Source: Vagococcus fluvialis bH819 (GTDB taxonomy: Bacteria > Bacillota > Bacilli > Lactobacillales > Vagococcaceae). Taken from it: a stretch of DNA of 64,000 nucleotides. The stretch is taken from positions 248,001-312,000 of the forward strand of contig NZ_FWFD01000015.1 of assembly GCF_900163795.1 (NCBI RefSeq). The letters are read 5' to 3'. Made by a program: the position numbers and the translations under genes. The notes beneath the pieces were generated by a model, which was not told the origin of the DNA, ran no database searches, and worked only from the letters and a program-made list of their open reading frames with translations. The first letter of the stretch is position 1. The number at the start of each line of letters is the position of its first letter. Positions 24,912 through 33,277 of the stretch are shown here, in pieces.

Positions 24912-26333
24912 ATGACTAATTTTATAAAAAAAGAGAGCAAAGTTCCTTTATACAGACAAGTTATGAACCAAATAATTAGCCAAATCGAGGAAGGTGCCTT
25001 AGTTAAAGATGAGCGCTTACTGTCAGAAAGAGCACTAGCTAAAGAGCTAGATGTCAACAGAAGTACTATAGTGAGAGCGTATGAAGAGCTCCATGCCCAG
25101 GGGTTTGTTGTTAGAAAATCTAATAGTGGAACCTATGTTTTGGGAAAATATTCTGGTAGTTTGTCAAAAGAAAATTTGAACTTTTATGGATCAAATAGTT
25201 TAAAAAAAGAATCAGATAAAGACTCATATATCAAAAAAGTTGAGAGGAAAATAAATGAAGGAGATATCGAGTTTATTAATGCGTATACAGGGGAATTACC
25301 ATTGAATCTAATTCCTAAAGTTAATTTATCCAACGTTCCTTTTGAAGAATTTTTGCAAGAAGAGGTACCACACCTTGGTTATGAACCTTTAAGAAATGAA
25401 ATTACTTTTTTATTTGAAAAAATGTATAATTTTAAAGTTAATAAAAACAATATTATGTTAACGGCTGGTGGACAACAAAGTTTATTTTTATTGATTCAAA
25501 CGCTACTTAAACCTGGAGACACTATTGTAGTTGAAGAACCTTCTTTTTTTTATGACATCTCTCTATTTAAAAAAATGTCGATTAATGTTATCCAAATAGC
25601 AGTGGATAAAAAAGGGATGAAGGTTAGTCAATTAGCAATGTTGTTAGAGAAAAAAAATATTCAATTAGTGTTAACGAATCCCAACTTTCAAAATCCTACT
25701 GGAAGTAGTATGTCTTTAGAACGAAGGCATGAATTAATTGATTTATGTGAAAAGTACCGAATTCCAATTATTGAAGATGATGTGTTTGGGCAACTTTCAT
25801 ATTGGACACCTAATCCTTTGCCATTATTAAAAGAATTAGCGCCTAAAAGTGTCATTTATATTGGTTCTCTGTCGAAAGTATTAGGTAAAAAAATTCAGTT
25901 AGGATGGATTGAGGCACCAGAGGTTATTTTAGAAGAAGTTGTTAGACTAAGAGATGAGTATGAAAGTGAATTAAGTATTTTCCCACAAGTGCTGGCAACC
26001 TATGTTTTACAAGATTTGGATTTTGAAAAACAGTTAATAAAATTAAGAATAGAATTAAAAGAAAAAATGATTTTTTTACAATCTGAAATTAAATTAAATC
26101 TACACCAGTCGGTCAGCTGCGTGTTACCTAAAGGTGGTTACTATGCTTGGCTAACGATTCATCAAAAAGAGTTAATGAAAAAGGATTGGCATGAACTTTT
26201 ATCCAAAGGTATAGCAGTGTATCCTAGTTTTTTAGATAAAGGAGATTGTCAAAGTTGCCGACTGAATATGGCGAGACTAACGAATGAGGAGATAAAAATT
26301 CTGGTGCATTATCTGAAAGAAATGCTCATTTAA
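24912..26333 (+). CDS. pdxR: MocR/PdxR-family regulator (GntR HTH fused to aminotransferase fold)
   Basis: A 473-residue MocR-type regulator. Residues about 8-75 are a GntR winged helix (VPLYRQVMNQIISQIEEG, LLSERALAKELDVNRSTIVRAYEEL). Residues about 110-470 are a class-I aminotransferase fold with TAGGQQSLFLL, NPNFQNPTG, EDDVFGQL and the PLP-binding lysine in YIGSLSKVLGKK. Such proteins use bound PLP as an effector rather than for catalysis. The ATG at 24912 follows GAGGTG. Divergence from the kinase and S-component genes suggests it represses or activates B6 salvage when PLP changes. The symbol rests on this context. Confidence 0.8.
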   Translation: MTNFIKKESKVPLYRQVMNQIISQIEEGALVKDERLLSERALAKELDVNRSTIVRAYEELHAQGFVVRKSNSGTYVLGKYSGSLSKENLNFYGSNSLKKESDKDSYIKKVERKINEGDIEFINAYTGELPLNLIPKVNLSNVPFEEFLQEEVPHLGYEPLRNEITFLFEKMYNFKVNKNNIMLTAGGQQSLFLLIQTLLKPGDTIVVEEPSFFYDISLFKKMSINVIQIAVDKKGMKVSQLAMLLEKKNIQLVLTNPNFQNPTGSSMSLERRHELIDLCEKYRIPIIEDDVFGQLSYWTPNPLPLLKELAPKSVIYIGSLSKVLGKKIQLGWIEAPEVILEEVVRLRDEYESELSIFPQVLATYVLQDLDFEKQLIKLRIELKEKMIFLQSEIKLNLHQSVSCVLPKGGYYAWLTIHQKELMKKDWHELLSKGIAVYPSFLDKGDCQSCRLNMARLTNEEIKILVHYLKEMLI

Positions 26334-26336
26334 ACT

Positions 26337-26377
26337 AAAAAAGGATGGTGCAAAAAAACTATGCCTCATCCTTTTTT
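26337..26377. terminator. Convergent terminator
   Basis: An AAAAGGATG...CATCCTTTT stem with A/T-rich flanks and inner GC/GC pairing. It lies between the convergent PdxR-like and YheO-like genes and works in both directions. Confidence 0.8.
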
Positions 26378-26379
26378 AA

Positions 26380-27060
26380 TTAAATTTCATCACTTTTATG
26401 GTTTCTAATATGTAAGTAGACTGTATTTTTTGAGATGCCTAATTTTTTAGCAATAATCAGAACAGAATCTTTTAAATTAAATATTCCTTGATCATATAGA
26501 CCAACTACAATTTCTTTGTTTTCATTCAAACTAGAAATATCTGGATTATTATGAACGGATTGCTTCATTTTATTTAATGAAATAGTGATAAGTTCATCGA
26601 TATTATCAGAAAAATTTTCAGAATTTTTAACGTCAAAAGATTTACTACTGTTTGGTTCAGGAGGAACTAGGTCCGCCAAATAATCAATCAATGGCATTTC
26701 TAAATGTAAATTAATACAAATTAAACCAATAATTCTTTCTTTTTCTCCAAAAATGGGAATTGTACAAGATTTCAAAACAACGCCATTATCATTTTTATTA
26801 AAATAAGGCATGACATCGTAACTTTCATCTGCTTCAAGTTGATTTAACATCTTTAATGCCAGATCAGTAATGGGGGAGTCTTGTTTTCTATTACTGAAAT
26901 GACCATTGATAACTTTCATTGCTGATTGTTCAAGATTTTCTAAACTGAGTAGAACAATTTCATGATTTCTCCCTAGAAAGTTTCCTAAGCCGTCTAATAT
27001 CAATGAATGAGAGTGTAAAATTTGTCGATCAACTTTACTTAATCGTAGATTAGATTTCAA
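26380..27060 (-). CDS. YheO-like PAS/HTH regulator
   Basis: A 226-residue regulator of the YheO/DauR type. Residues about 15-125 form a PAS-like sensory domain (LILDGLGNFLGRNHEIVLLSLEN, then KSCTIPIFGEKERIIGLICINL). The C-terminal 60 residues end in an HTH (GIFNLKDSVLIIAKKLGISKNTVYLHIR). I place the start at the TTG at 27060, which has a 9-nt spacer from GGAGG; the TTG at 27069 would sit only 1 nt from that site. Relatives include DauR, which controls D-arginine catabolism, and many of unknown role. It is monocistronic and no obvious target gene is adjacent. Confidence 0.78.
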   Translation of the reverse strand: MKSNLRLSKVDRQILHSHSLILDGLGNFLGRNHEIVLLSLENLEQSAMKVINGHFSNRKQDSPITDLALKMLNQLEADESYDVMPYFNKNDNGVVLKSCTIPIFGEKERIIGLICINLHLEMPLIDYLADLVPPEPNSSKSFDVKNSENFSDNIDELITISLNKMKQSVHNNPDISSLNENKEIVVGLYDQGIFNLKDSVLIIAKKLGISKNTVYLHIRNHKSDEI

Positions 27061-27237
27061 GTGAACCAACCTCCTTTTTCTTAAAATATTAATTTTAGTG
27101 TAATCCTTTTTTTATTTTAAATCAATTTGGATAAAATTAAAAAAAATCATTGACTAAACTTTTGTTCAGTTGTACACTTATTTTGAACGATGAACTTTTT
27201 GATCAGTGACTAGTATTTATTTTAGTATCCCCTATCC

Positions 27238-27360
27238 TATAATAGATGTTTCGCATCGGAAACTCACAATGATCGGGTTCGTTATTCTTTTTGTATATCG
27301 ATGGAACAAGTAACTTATTTTACTATTAATTTAGTTTAATGAGTTACTTGTTTATTTTTT
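27238..27360 (+). ncRNA. Candidate small RNA with its own promoter and terminator
   Basis: A consensus TATAAT at 27238-27243 is followed by about 110 nt with no reading frame or ribosome site. Local hairpins include GTTTC-GCATCG-GAAAC at 27248-27263. The stretch ends in an 11-bp stem (27305-27315 with 27342-27352) plus a T-rich tail. The next gene has further TATAAT boxes after this terminator, so this is more likely a free transcript than a leader. No -35 box is convincing and I do not recognise the RNA family. Confidence 0.3.
27305..27360 (+). terminator. Hairpin with T tract upstream of the DUF1456 gene
   Basis: AACAAGTAACT (27305-27315) pairs perfectly with AGTTACTTGTT (27342-27352). The 26-nt loop contains a smaller ACTA/TAGT hairpin, and TATTTTTT follows. 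Confidence 0.65.
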
Positions 27361-27406
27361 AGTGTATAATTTGTTATAATACAATGTGGAAATGGAAGGT
27401 GAAAGA

Positions 27407-27871
27407 ATGAATCATAATGATCGCTTAAAACGCTTGAGATATGCGTTGGATATAAGAGATATAGATGTTATTGAAATATTTAAACTAGGTGGAGCAGAAG
27501 TATCTAAAGAAGAGTTTTTATCTATGTTAAAAATGGTGGATGAAGAAACTTATGAAACAGAGCTTTCGGATGAATTATTTGAGAGATTCTTAAATGGATT
27601 GGTGACTTCTCAACGTGGTGCCAAAGATGGTGTTGAACCAGTGTTTGAATTGCGTCAACGAAATGCGAATAATATTTTACTTAAAAAAATTAAAATTGCT
27701 CTATCATTGACGACTGAAGATATGTTAGAAATCTTTGAAGCAGGTGAAATTAATATGTCAAAAAGTGAGCTAGGTTCGTTTTTACGTAAAGAAGGACACC
27801 GTAACTATAAGCAGTGTTTAGACAATTACACAAAACACTTTTTATTAGGCTTAGTTCCGCGTTTCCGTTAG
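27407..27871 (+). CDS. DUF1456 (YehS-like) protein
   Basis: A 154-residue cytoplasmic protein made of two similar halves. DRLKRLRYALDIRDIDVIEI with FKLGGAEVSKEEF (about 3-40) is echoed by LLKKIKIALSLTTEDMLEIF with EAGEINMSKSEL (about 82-120). This duplicated module defines DUF1456. No enzymatic motif is visible and the function is unknown. The start at 27407 follows GGAAGGTGAAAG. It lies 19 bp before the UPF0178 gene and is probably cotranscribed with it. Confidence 0.85.
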   Translation: MNHNDRLKRLRYALDIRDIDVIEIFKLGGAEVSKEEFLSMLKMVDEETYETELSDELFERFLNGLVTSQRGAKDGVEPVFELRQRNANNILLKKIKIALSLTTEDMLEIFEAGEINMSKSELGSFLRKEGHRNYKQCLDNYTKHFLLGLVPRFR

Positions 27872-27890
27872 AAAGTAGGGTGGTTTGTTG

Positions 27891-28346
27891 ATGAGATTTG
27901 TGATTGATGGTGATGGGTCACCTGTTAAGAATGAAGTCATTCAATTAGCTAAAGAATTTAATCTACCTGTACTGATTGTAACGAGTGTGGATCATTTTAC
28001 GAATAAAGAGTATCCAGCATTTGTTAGTTTTATTTACGTAGATAAGGGCGCAGATGGTGCAGATTATCGAATTGTAAAGGAAATTCAAGAAGGTGATATT
28101 GTTATTACCCAAGATTATGGTTTAGCTTCTCTTTTGATTAGTAAAAAAGTAAGAATCTTTCATCATAGTGGTAAGGAATATCTGCCAGAGACAATCGATA
28201 CACTGTTAACACAGCGCTATATTGGTGGTCAGCTGAGAAAAGCAGGGAAAAGAACAAAAGGTCCGAAAGCTTTTACACAATCGGACCGAGATCATTTTAC
28301 TAAAATAATGACTAATGTTATTCAAAAAAATACCAAAACGAACTAA
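27891..28346 (+). CDS. UPF0178 (YaiI/YqxD) protein
   Basis: A 151-residue protein of the YaiI/YqxD family with a PIN/NYN-like nuclease fold. The conserved acidic N-terminus RFVIDGDGSPVKNEV, the central GADGADYRIVKEI and the GDIVITQDYGLA segment carry the family's aspartates. The C-terminus is basic (GGQLRKAGKRTKGPKAF). The ATG at 27891 follows GTAGGGTGG; two TTG codons just upstream are in frame but poorly placed. Nuclease activity is only implied by the fold. Confidence 0.88.
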   Translation: MRFVIDGDGSPVKNEVIQLAKEFNLPVLIVTSVDHFTNKEYPAFVSFIYVDKGADGADYRIVKEIQEGDIVITQDYGLASLLISKKVRIFHHSGKEYLPETIDTLLTQRYIGGQLRKAGKRTKGPKAFTQSDRDHFTKIMTNVIQKNTKTN

Positions 28347-28370
28347 AAAGTCGCTTTGGTATTTTTTTAT
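28328..28370. terminator. Convergent terminator after UPF0178 and AMP-ligase genes
   Basis: AAATACCAAA(A)CGA pairs with TCG(C)TTTGGTATTT around a 9-nt loop and is followed by a run of T. It serves both converging genes. Confidence 0.85.
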
Positions 28371-29899
28371 TGATTTTTCAAGTCTTCTTCTATTTTTAAT
28401 CGTTGAACTTTCATGGTAGCTGTTCTTGGAATCTTTTCATAATCCCAAACTAAAGGTTTATTGAGAAGAGGGAAGTCAGAGATGGCATGCCACCATTTTT
28501 CCCAATCCATCTGATTGTTTTTCATAACTGAAATAATAGGTTGAGCAATATTATTTTTTCCTCGCACAATAATGACTTCATTGAGAAAGTCTAATTTATC
28601 TAGTAGTAAGTCTTCAATTTTTAAGGTACTTTCCACGTCACGAATTAAATCCACTTGGCGATCAAGTAAGAATAACTCTCCATGCTCGTCTTTGTAACCA
28701 AAGTCGCCACTATCCCACCATGAGTCGTAAGTGTTTTCAGTAAATCGTGTGTCTTCTTTGTAATAAGTTAGGGCACGACCTTTAGAAAGCATTTGAATAT
28801 TACCTAGTGTATTAGCAGGTAAATTTTTAGCTACTTCATCAACAATTCGGACTTCAGTTAATTCAGGCATTCCAACCCCCATATTACGAGCGTCTAAGCT
28901 TTCAATTGATTCTTTTGTATGAAACTTCATGATCATAGGGCCGCATTCACTTTGACCGTAAACTTGCATAAAAACAGGTCGTTCACAGTGAGATGCGTTT
29001 AAAAAAATGTCCATTGTTCCTTTATTGATGGCATCAAATGTGGAATGGAAATAGTTAAAACTTGAAAATAACTCAGGTTTCTTTTTAGCTAAGTGACTCC
29101 ATTGAACAAAATTGTTAGGATGGGTTTCTAAAGCAAAAGGTTTAAATTTTGTTAGTGTTTGACTAACATTTTCTAGTTCACTGTTTCCAATCCATAACAT
29201 AGGAAAACCTTTTGACATTAGAGAAGAAATCCCAATGTTAAAACGAGAGTGAACAGGAGAAATATGAAAAGCGACTAGCTCTTTTTTAGGTATTAAATCA
29301 AAAATATTTTTTTGCCATTTTGTGCGCCAACCCATTGACTGAGCTGAGTGGGCAATCAACTTGGGCACACCGGTTGTTCCAGATGTATGAGTCATGTAAG
29401 AAATAGCATTTGGTTCTAAAAATTCTTGTTCAGCGACTGTTTCAATAGATAAATCATTTAGTTTTTCTAATTCAATTAACTGAGACGCAGCAACACTAGA
29501 TATATCAGTAGCTTTACTTGCTGTGATGGTGTCAAAGATCATCCAAGGATTTTCTAAACGGCTGCACATAATTGTCATAATTTCTACAGGTAAGTGGAAA
29601 GAAATCATGATTGGAACAGCACCTAAGTAACTTACTGCTACGGCCATCAAGTAGGTATCAAACATAGGAGATTTATAAATAATAACCTTATCCCCTTTTT
29701 TTATTCCCAATTGTTTTAAACGTGATGCTTGTTGAATGATACTTATTTTGGCTTTTTTATAGGTTGTTTCTAAATCTAAGTCCGGAAAACCAATCAACGG
29801 GTTATCGAAATAAATTGGTATGTTTGGAAAAGTATCAGCAGCCTCTGAAAAATTAGAAAAAAGATTCAACTCTTTGTATGCATTATCTGGAAAAATCAT
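28367..29899 (-). CDS. AMP-dependent acyl-CoA synthetase-like ligase (ANL superfamily)
   Basis: A 510-residue adenylate-forming enzyme. Signatures in order: the P-loop-like YMTHTSGTTGVPKLI, QVYGQSECGPM (adenine site), WDSGDFGYKDEHGELFLLDR (ATP ribose site and hinge), and a C-terminal PRTATMKVQR with the expected catalytic lysine. Such enzymes activate a carboxylate as acyl-AMP and usually pass it to CoA or a carrier. The start follows AAAAGGAG. It stands alone on its strand with no carrier protein or NRPS genes, so the substrate (fatty or aromatic acid) cannot be named. The family assignment is sound. Confidence 0.82.
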   Translation of the reverse strand: MIFPDNAYKELNLFSNFSEAADTFPNIPIYFDNPLIGFPDLDLETTYKKAKISIIQQASRLKQLGIKKGDKVIIYKSPMFDTYLMAVAVSYLGAVPIMISFHLPVEIMTIMCSRLENPWMIFDTITASKATDISSVAASQLIELEKLNDLSIETVAEQEFLEPNAISYMTHTSGTTGVPKLIAHSAQSMGWRTKWQKNIFDLIPKKELVAFHISPVHSRFNIGISSLMSKGFPMLWIGNSELENVSQTLTKFKPFALETHPNNFVQWSHLAKKKPELFSSFNYFHSTFDAINKGTMDIFLNASHCERPVFMQVYGQSECGPMIMKFHTKESIESLDARNMGVGMPELTEVRIVDEVAKNLPANTLGNIQMLSKGRALTYYKEDTRFTENTYDSWWDSGDFGYKDEHGELFLLDRQVDLIRDVESTLKIEDLLLDKLDFLNEVIIVRGKNNIAQPIISVMKNNQMDWEKWWHAISDFPLLNKPLVWDYEKIPRTATMKVQRLKIEEDLKNQ

Positions 29900-30006
29900 T
29901 TAAAGGACTCCTTTTAGTGGTTGATTTTATTAGCCTATTTATAGGATAACAAAAATAAGTAATAATAGTTAATTGTTTCACATATTTTATTAAAGAATAA
30001 AGCAGA

Positions 30007-30204
30007 TTATTCAATAATAGCTTGAACACGACCGACTTGATCCCCTTCAACAAGCATGACTTTAATTCCGTGAGGATGAGTAGCACTGTTTGTTAAAAGC
30101 TTTTTTACATGCCCTCTTGTTAAGTTGCCAGTTCTTTGATCTTTTTTTAAGACGATATCGACTAATTGACCAATTTTTATTTGACTTCTATTTTTTCCGT
30201 TCAT
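30007..30204 (-). CDS. YwbE-family small protein (DUF2196)
   Basis: A 65-residue protein matching the YwbE family: GKNRSQIKIGQLVDIVLKKD, QRTGNLTRGHVKKLLTNS and HPHGIKVMLVEGDQVGRVQ. It is a basic, beta-rich KOW-like module. The ATG at 30204 has AAGGATG about 7 nt upstream. Function is unknown; conserved across Firmicutes and some proteobacteria. It is monocistronic. Confidence 0.85.
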   Translation of the reverse strand: MNGKNRSQIKIGQLVDIVLKKDQRTGNLTRGHVKKLLTNSATHPHGIKVMLVEGDQVGRVQAIIE

Positions 30205-30439
30205 TATAATCATCCTTTATCATTAATTTTTATATCGCTAAATTACTTTGTTATCATAACAAGATTCGATAATTTTTACCAACTAAACTATTAACTAAAA
30301 TTTGGAACTAAACACTAGACAAGATAGTTTTTATATTATAAATTTAAAAAGGAAAAAATGACGGAAATTTGATAATTAATTTGTATGATGAAAAAAAGTA
30401 ATCATAATAAGTTGTTGTGAGGTTAGGAAGGTATATAGG

Positions 30440-31099
30440 ATGGATGTTTTAGAGGTGACTAGCATTATCGGGACAATTGCTTTTTCATTATCAGGTGCGA
30501 TTGTCGCGATGGAAGAAGATTATGACATTTTAGGGATTACGGTACTGGGATTTATAACGGCCTTTGGTGGTGGGGTTCTCAGAAATGTAATTTTGGACTT
30601 ACCAATGTCTGTTTTTTGGAGTCAGACTAATTTATTCTATGTGTCTTTTGGTACTATTTTTTTAGTGTATCTATTTCCTAAAAAATTTATTGCCTTAAAA
30701 AGAATGGAGATTATTTCTGATGCAATTGGACTTGCAGCCTTTAGCATTCAAGGAGCGTTATATGGCTTAGATATCAATACGCATATTGGTCCAGTCATTG
30801 CAGCTGCTATATTAACTGGAACCGGTGGTGGGGTAATTCGAGATTTACTTGCTGGGGAAAAACCTAACGTCCTCAGTACTGAAATTTATGGAAGTTGGTC
30901 GATTTTAATTGCGGTAGTGATCTACTTTTTTGTCCCAACAAAGCCACTTTTTTATATGCTTATTATCTGTTTGACGGTCATCTTAAGATCTGTGGGACTA
31001 CTCTATAATTGGAATTTACCCAAAGCCACATCTTTTGTAAAAAATGAGTTGCCCAAAATGACATCTCAGCAAATAATTGAAAAAGAACATGATTATTAA
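30440..31099 (+). CDS. TRIC-like cation channel family protein (UPF0126)
   Basis: A 219-residue membrane protein with about seven transmembrane segments and an internal duplication. The glycine motifs AFGGGVLRNVIL (about 40) and TGTGGGVIRDLLAGEKP (about 125) are the two kinked helices of the trimeric intracellular cation channel fold. Bacterial members are potassium-permeable channels in vitro; the physiological role is uncertain. The gene starts after AGGTTAGGAAGG, stands alone, and is followed by an unusual long hairpin at 31112-31222. Confidence 0.85.
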   Translation: MDVLEVTSIIGTIAFSLSGAIVAMEEDYDILGITVLGFITAFGGGVLRNVILDLPMSVFWSQTNLFYVSFGTIFLVYLFPKKFIALKRMEIISDAIGLAAFSIQGALYGLDINTHIGPVIAAAILTGTGGGVIRDLLAGEKPNVLSTEIYGSWSILIAVVIYFFVPTKPLFYMLIICLTVILRSVGLLYNWNLPKATSFVKNELPKMTSQQIIEKEHDY

Positions 31100-31111
31100 T
31101 CAAAAAGAAAC

Positions 31112-31222
31112 GGTGTCACAGAAGTAGCTTCTTCGGAAATAAGTCGAAAATCACAAAAATTTGAAAAACAATTTTCGTGATTTCCTTCTTATTTCTTGAA
31201 GCTGAACACTTCTGTCACAACC
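31112..31222. repeat. Long imperfect palindrome (about 110 bp)
   Basis: The left arm, starting GGTGTCACAGAAGT, pairs with the right arm ending ACTTCTGTCACAACC. Inward matches continue through AGCTTC/GAAGCT, AAATAAG/CTTATTT and AAATCAC/GTGATTT, separated by a few bulges. It lies between the UPF0126 gene and recQ. It is far longer than the other terminators here and has no clean T tail in the centre. It resembles a REP/MITE-type intergenic palindrome or a processing hairpin, but may also terminate transcription. Confidence 0.6.
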
Positions 31223-31298
31223 TCTTGTTAGTTGTTCTTAATTAACCCATGAACTCTTTCTTGTTTTCGGTTATAATGGGCAAGGAAAGAGGGATAAA

Positions 31299-33062
31299 AT
31301 GAATCAGATTATGCAGTTACTCGAAGAAAAATTTGGCTATCAATCCTTTCGTAAAGGTCAAGATGTCATTATAAATAAAATCCTTCAGGGAGAAGATTGT
31401 TTAGGAATCATGCCTACAGGTGGAGGGAAATCAATCTGTTATCAGCTTCCTGCTTTAGTTTTGGATGGTCTGACAGTTGTCGTATCGCCTCTAATTTCAT
31501 TAATGAAAGATCAAGTAGATGCATTAATTGAAATGGGGATAAGTGCGACTTATATAAACAGTACATTGAACTATCAGGAGATACAGAGCCGGTTAGGACA
31601 AGCCGCTCGTGGCGAAGTTAAACTCCTATATGTTGCCCCAGAGCGACTAGAAACGGCAGATTTTGTTGAATTATTACGACATGTTCACGTCTCTCTCATA
31701 GCAGTGGATGAGGCACATTGTATTTCTCAATGGGGACATGATTTTAGACCAAGTTATATTAATTTGGCCCAAACCATTCGTTCGTTCTCACCTAGGCCAA
31801 TAATTGTAGCGTTAACAGCAACAGCCACACCAGAAGTTGCGACAGATATTTGCCAGTTACTGTCTATTCCAGAGGATAATCAAATAACAACAGGTTTTTC
31901 AAGAGAAAATTTAGCATTTCAAGTTATTAAAGATCAAAAAGATACTTATTTGTTAGAGTATCTAAAAATGAATAAAGGTCAGTCTGGTATTATTTATGCA
32001 AGTACTCGAAAAGAAGTGGAAAGACTTCATAGATTAATAGTACATAATGGATTACTTGCTGGGATGTATCATGCTGGTTTATCAGAACAAATTAGATCGA
32101 AGAATCAAGAAGATTTTGCTTTTGATCGTGTACCAGTGATGATTGCGACAAATGCTTTTGGCATGGGAATCAATAAAAGTAATGTCCGTTTTGTCATTCA
32201 TGATCAAATGCCAGGCAACTTAGAATCTTATTACCAAGAGGCTGGACGGGCAGGGCGTGATGGTTTACCAAGTGAGGCGATTTTACTTTATAGTCCTCAA
32301 GATGCTCAAATCCAACAGTATTTTATCGAACAGTCTGAGGCTAATATAGAGTATCGACAAAATGAATATTTAAAATTAAGAGAAATGAATCAGTACTCTC
32401 ATACAGAAAGTTGCTTACAAAACTATATTCTTCGTTATTTTGGTGAAATAGGAACCGATTGTGGTCGTTGTAGTAATTGCTTAGATGAAAGAGAGTCTGT
32501 TGATATTACAATCGAGGCTCAGAAAGTTTTTTCATGTGTTAAAAGAATGAATCAGAATTTTGGTAAATCCTTAGTTGCAAAAGTCTTAACAGGTTCAAAA
32601 GATCAAAAAATTAAGCAATGGCATTTTGAAGACTTATCAACTTATGGACTAATGAAAGAATGGTCTCAAAAGGAAGTCACTCAATTAATTGATTACTTGA
32701 CAGCAGAACAATATTTGATCCCATCAAAAGGTCAATATCCTTTACTATCGCTTTCTTCTGAGGGGATTGATGTCTTACTCGGTAAAAAACAAGTCTTCAG
32801 AAAGCAGTTAGTTATTAAACAATTAGTCGTGGATGATGGTCTGTTTGAAAAATTAAGAGAGTTACGTTCAGATTTAGCTGATGAGCAAAATCTACCACCA
32901 TATGTCATTTTTTCTGATAAAACATTGCATGAAATGATTGAAAAGCAACCTAAAACAACCTTAGATTTTTTACAAATAAAAGGTGTTGGTCAAAATAAAC
33001 TAGATAAATACGGTGAAGCGTTTATGTTAGTTATGAAAGAATACCAACAAAATAAAGCATAA
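31299..33062 (+). CDS. recQ: RecQ family ATP-dependent DNA helicase
   Basis: A 587-residue 3'-5' superfamily-2 helicase involved in recombination repair. Walker A is GIMPTGGGKS (Lys44), the Walker B box is AVDEAHCISQWGHDFRPSY, and motif VI is YYQEAGRAGRDG. The zinc-binding cysteines are at CLQNYILRYFG and then CGRCSNC. A winged-helix RQC region follows, and the last 75 residues form an HRDC domain (LFEKLRELR to IKGVGQNKLDKYG). Length matches the family. It is monocistronic, with an AAAGAGGG ribosome site and its own terminator. Confidence 0.92.
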   Translation: MNQIMQLLEEKFGYQSFRKGQDVIINKILQGEDCLGIMPTGGGKSICYQLPALVLDGLTVVVSPLISLMKDQVDALIEMGISATYINSTLNYQEIQSRLGQAARGEVKLLYVAPERLETADFVELLRHVHVSLIAVDEAHCISQWGHDFRPSYINLAQTIRSFSPRPIIVALTATATPEVATDICQLLSIPEDNQITTGFSRENLAFQVIKDQKDTYLLEYLKMNKGQSGIIYASTRKEVERLHRLIVHNGLLAGMYHAGLSEQIRSKNQEDFAFDRVPVMIATNAFGMGINKSNVRFVIHDQMPGNLESYYQEAGRAGRDGLPSEAILLYSPQDAQIQQYFIEQSEANIEYRQNEYLKLREMNQYSHTESCLQNYILRYFGEIGTDCGRCSNCLDERESVDITIEAQKVFSCVKRMNQNFGKSLVAKVLTGSKDQKIKQWHFEDLSTYGLMKEWSQKEVTQLIDYLTAEQYLIPSKGQYPLLSLSSEGIDVLLGKKQVFRKQLVIKQLVVDDGLFEKLRELRSDLADEQNLPPYVIFSDKTLHEMIEKQPKTTLDFLQIKGVGQNKLDKYGEAFMLVMKEYQQNKA

Positions 33063-33083
33063 GAGAAAAAGCATTTAATTCCG

Positions 33084-33125
33084 AAAAAATCGAGAATGAC
33101 TTTATAGTCATTCTCGATTTTTTTA
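33084..33125 (+). terminator. Terminator of recQ
   Basis: A near-perfect 17-bp stem, AAAAATCGAGAATGACT and its complement, with a tiny loop and a run of seven T. Confidence 0.92.
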
Positions 33126-33209
33126 GTTAACGATATTATTCACAAATTCGAATAAGTTATTTTATTAAGGCTATTAATTTTATTAATAGTTAAATAAAAA
33201 AATACAATT

Positions 33210-33223
33210 TGTAAACGTTTACA
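33210..33223. promoter_or_regulatory. cre site (CcpA) of the ptb-bkd operon
   Basis: TGTAAACGTTTACA is a perfect 14-bp palindrome that fits the catabolite-responsive element consensus TGWAARCGYTWNCW. It lies 55 bp upstream of the ptb ribosome site. CcpA repression by glucose is the expected effect, as for other branched-chain keto-acid operons. Confidence 0.8.
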
Positions 33224-33277
33224 TTTAAAGATAGACTAAGTATATAGATAGGATGAACATAAGAAGAGGTGAAAAAA

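Noticed and set aside
27248-27360. 6S RNA or another known RNA for the 27.3-kb candidate
   Set aside because: It is too short for 6S RNA, and I could not recognise the long internal-bulge hairpin or any known riboswitch core.
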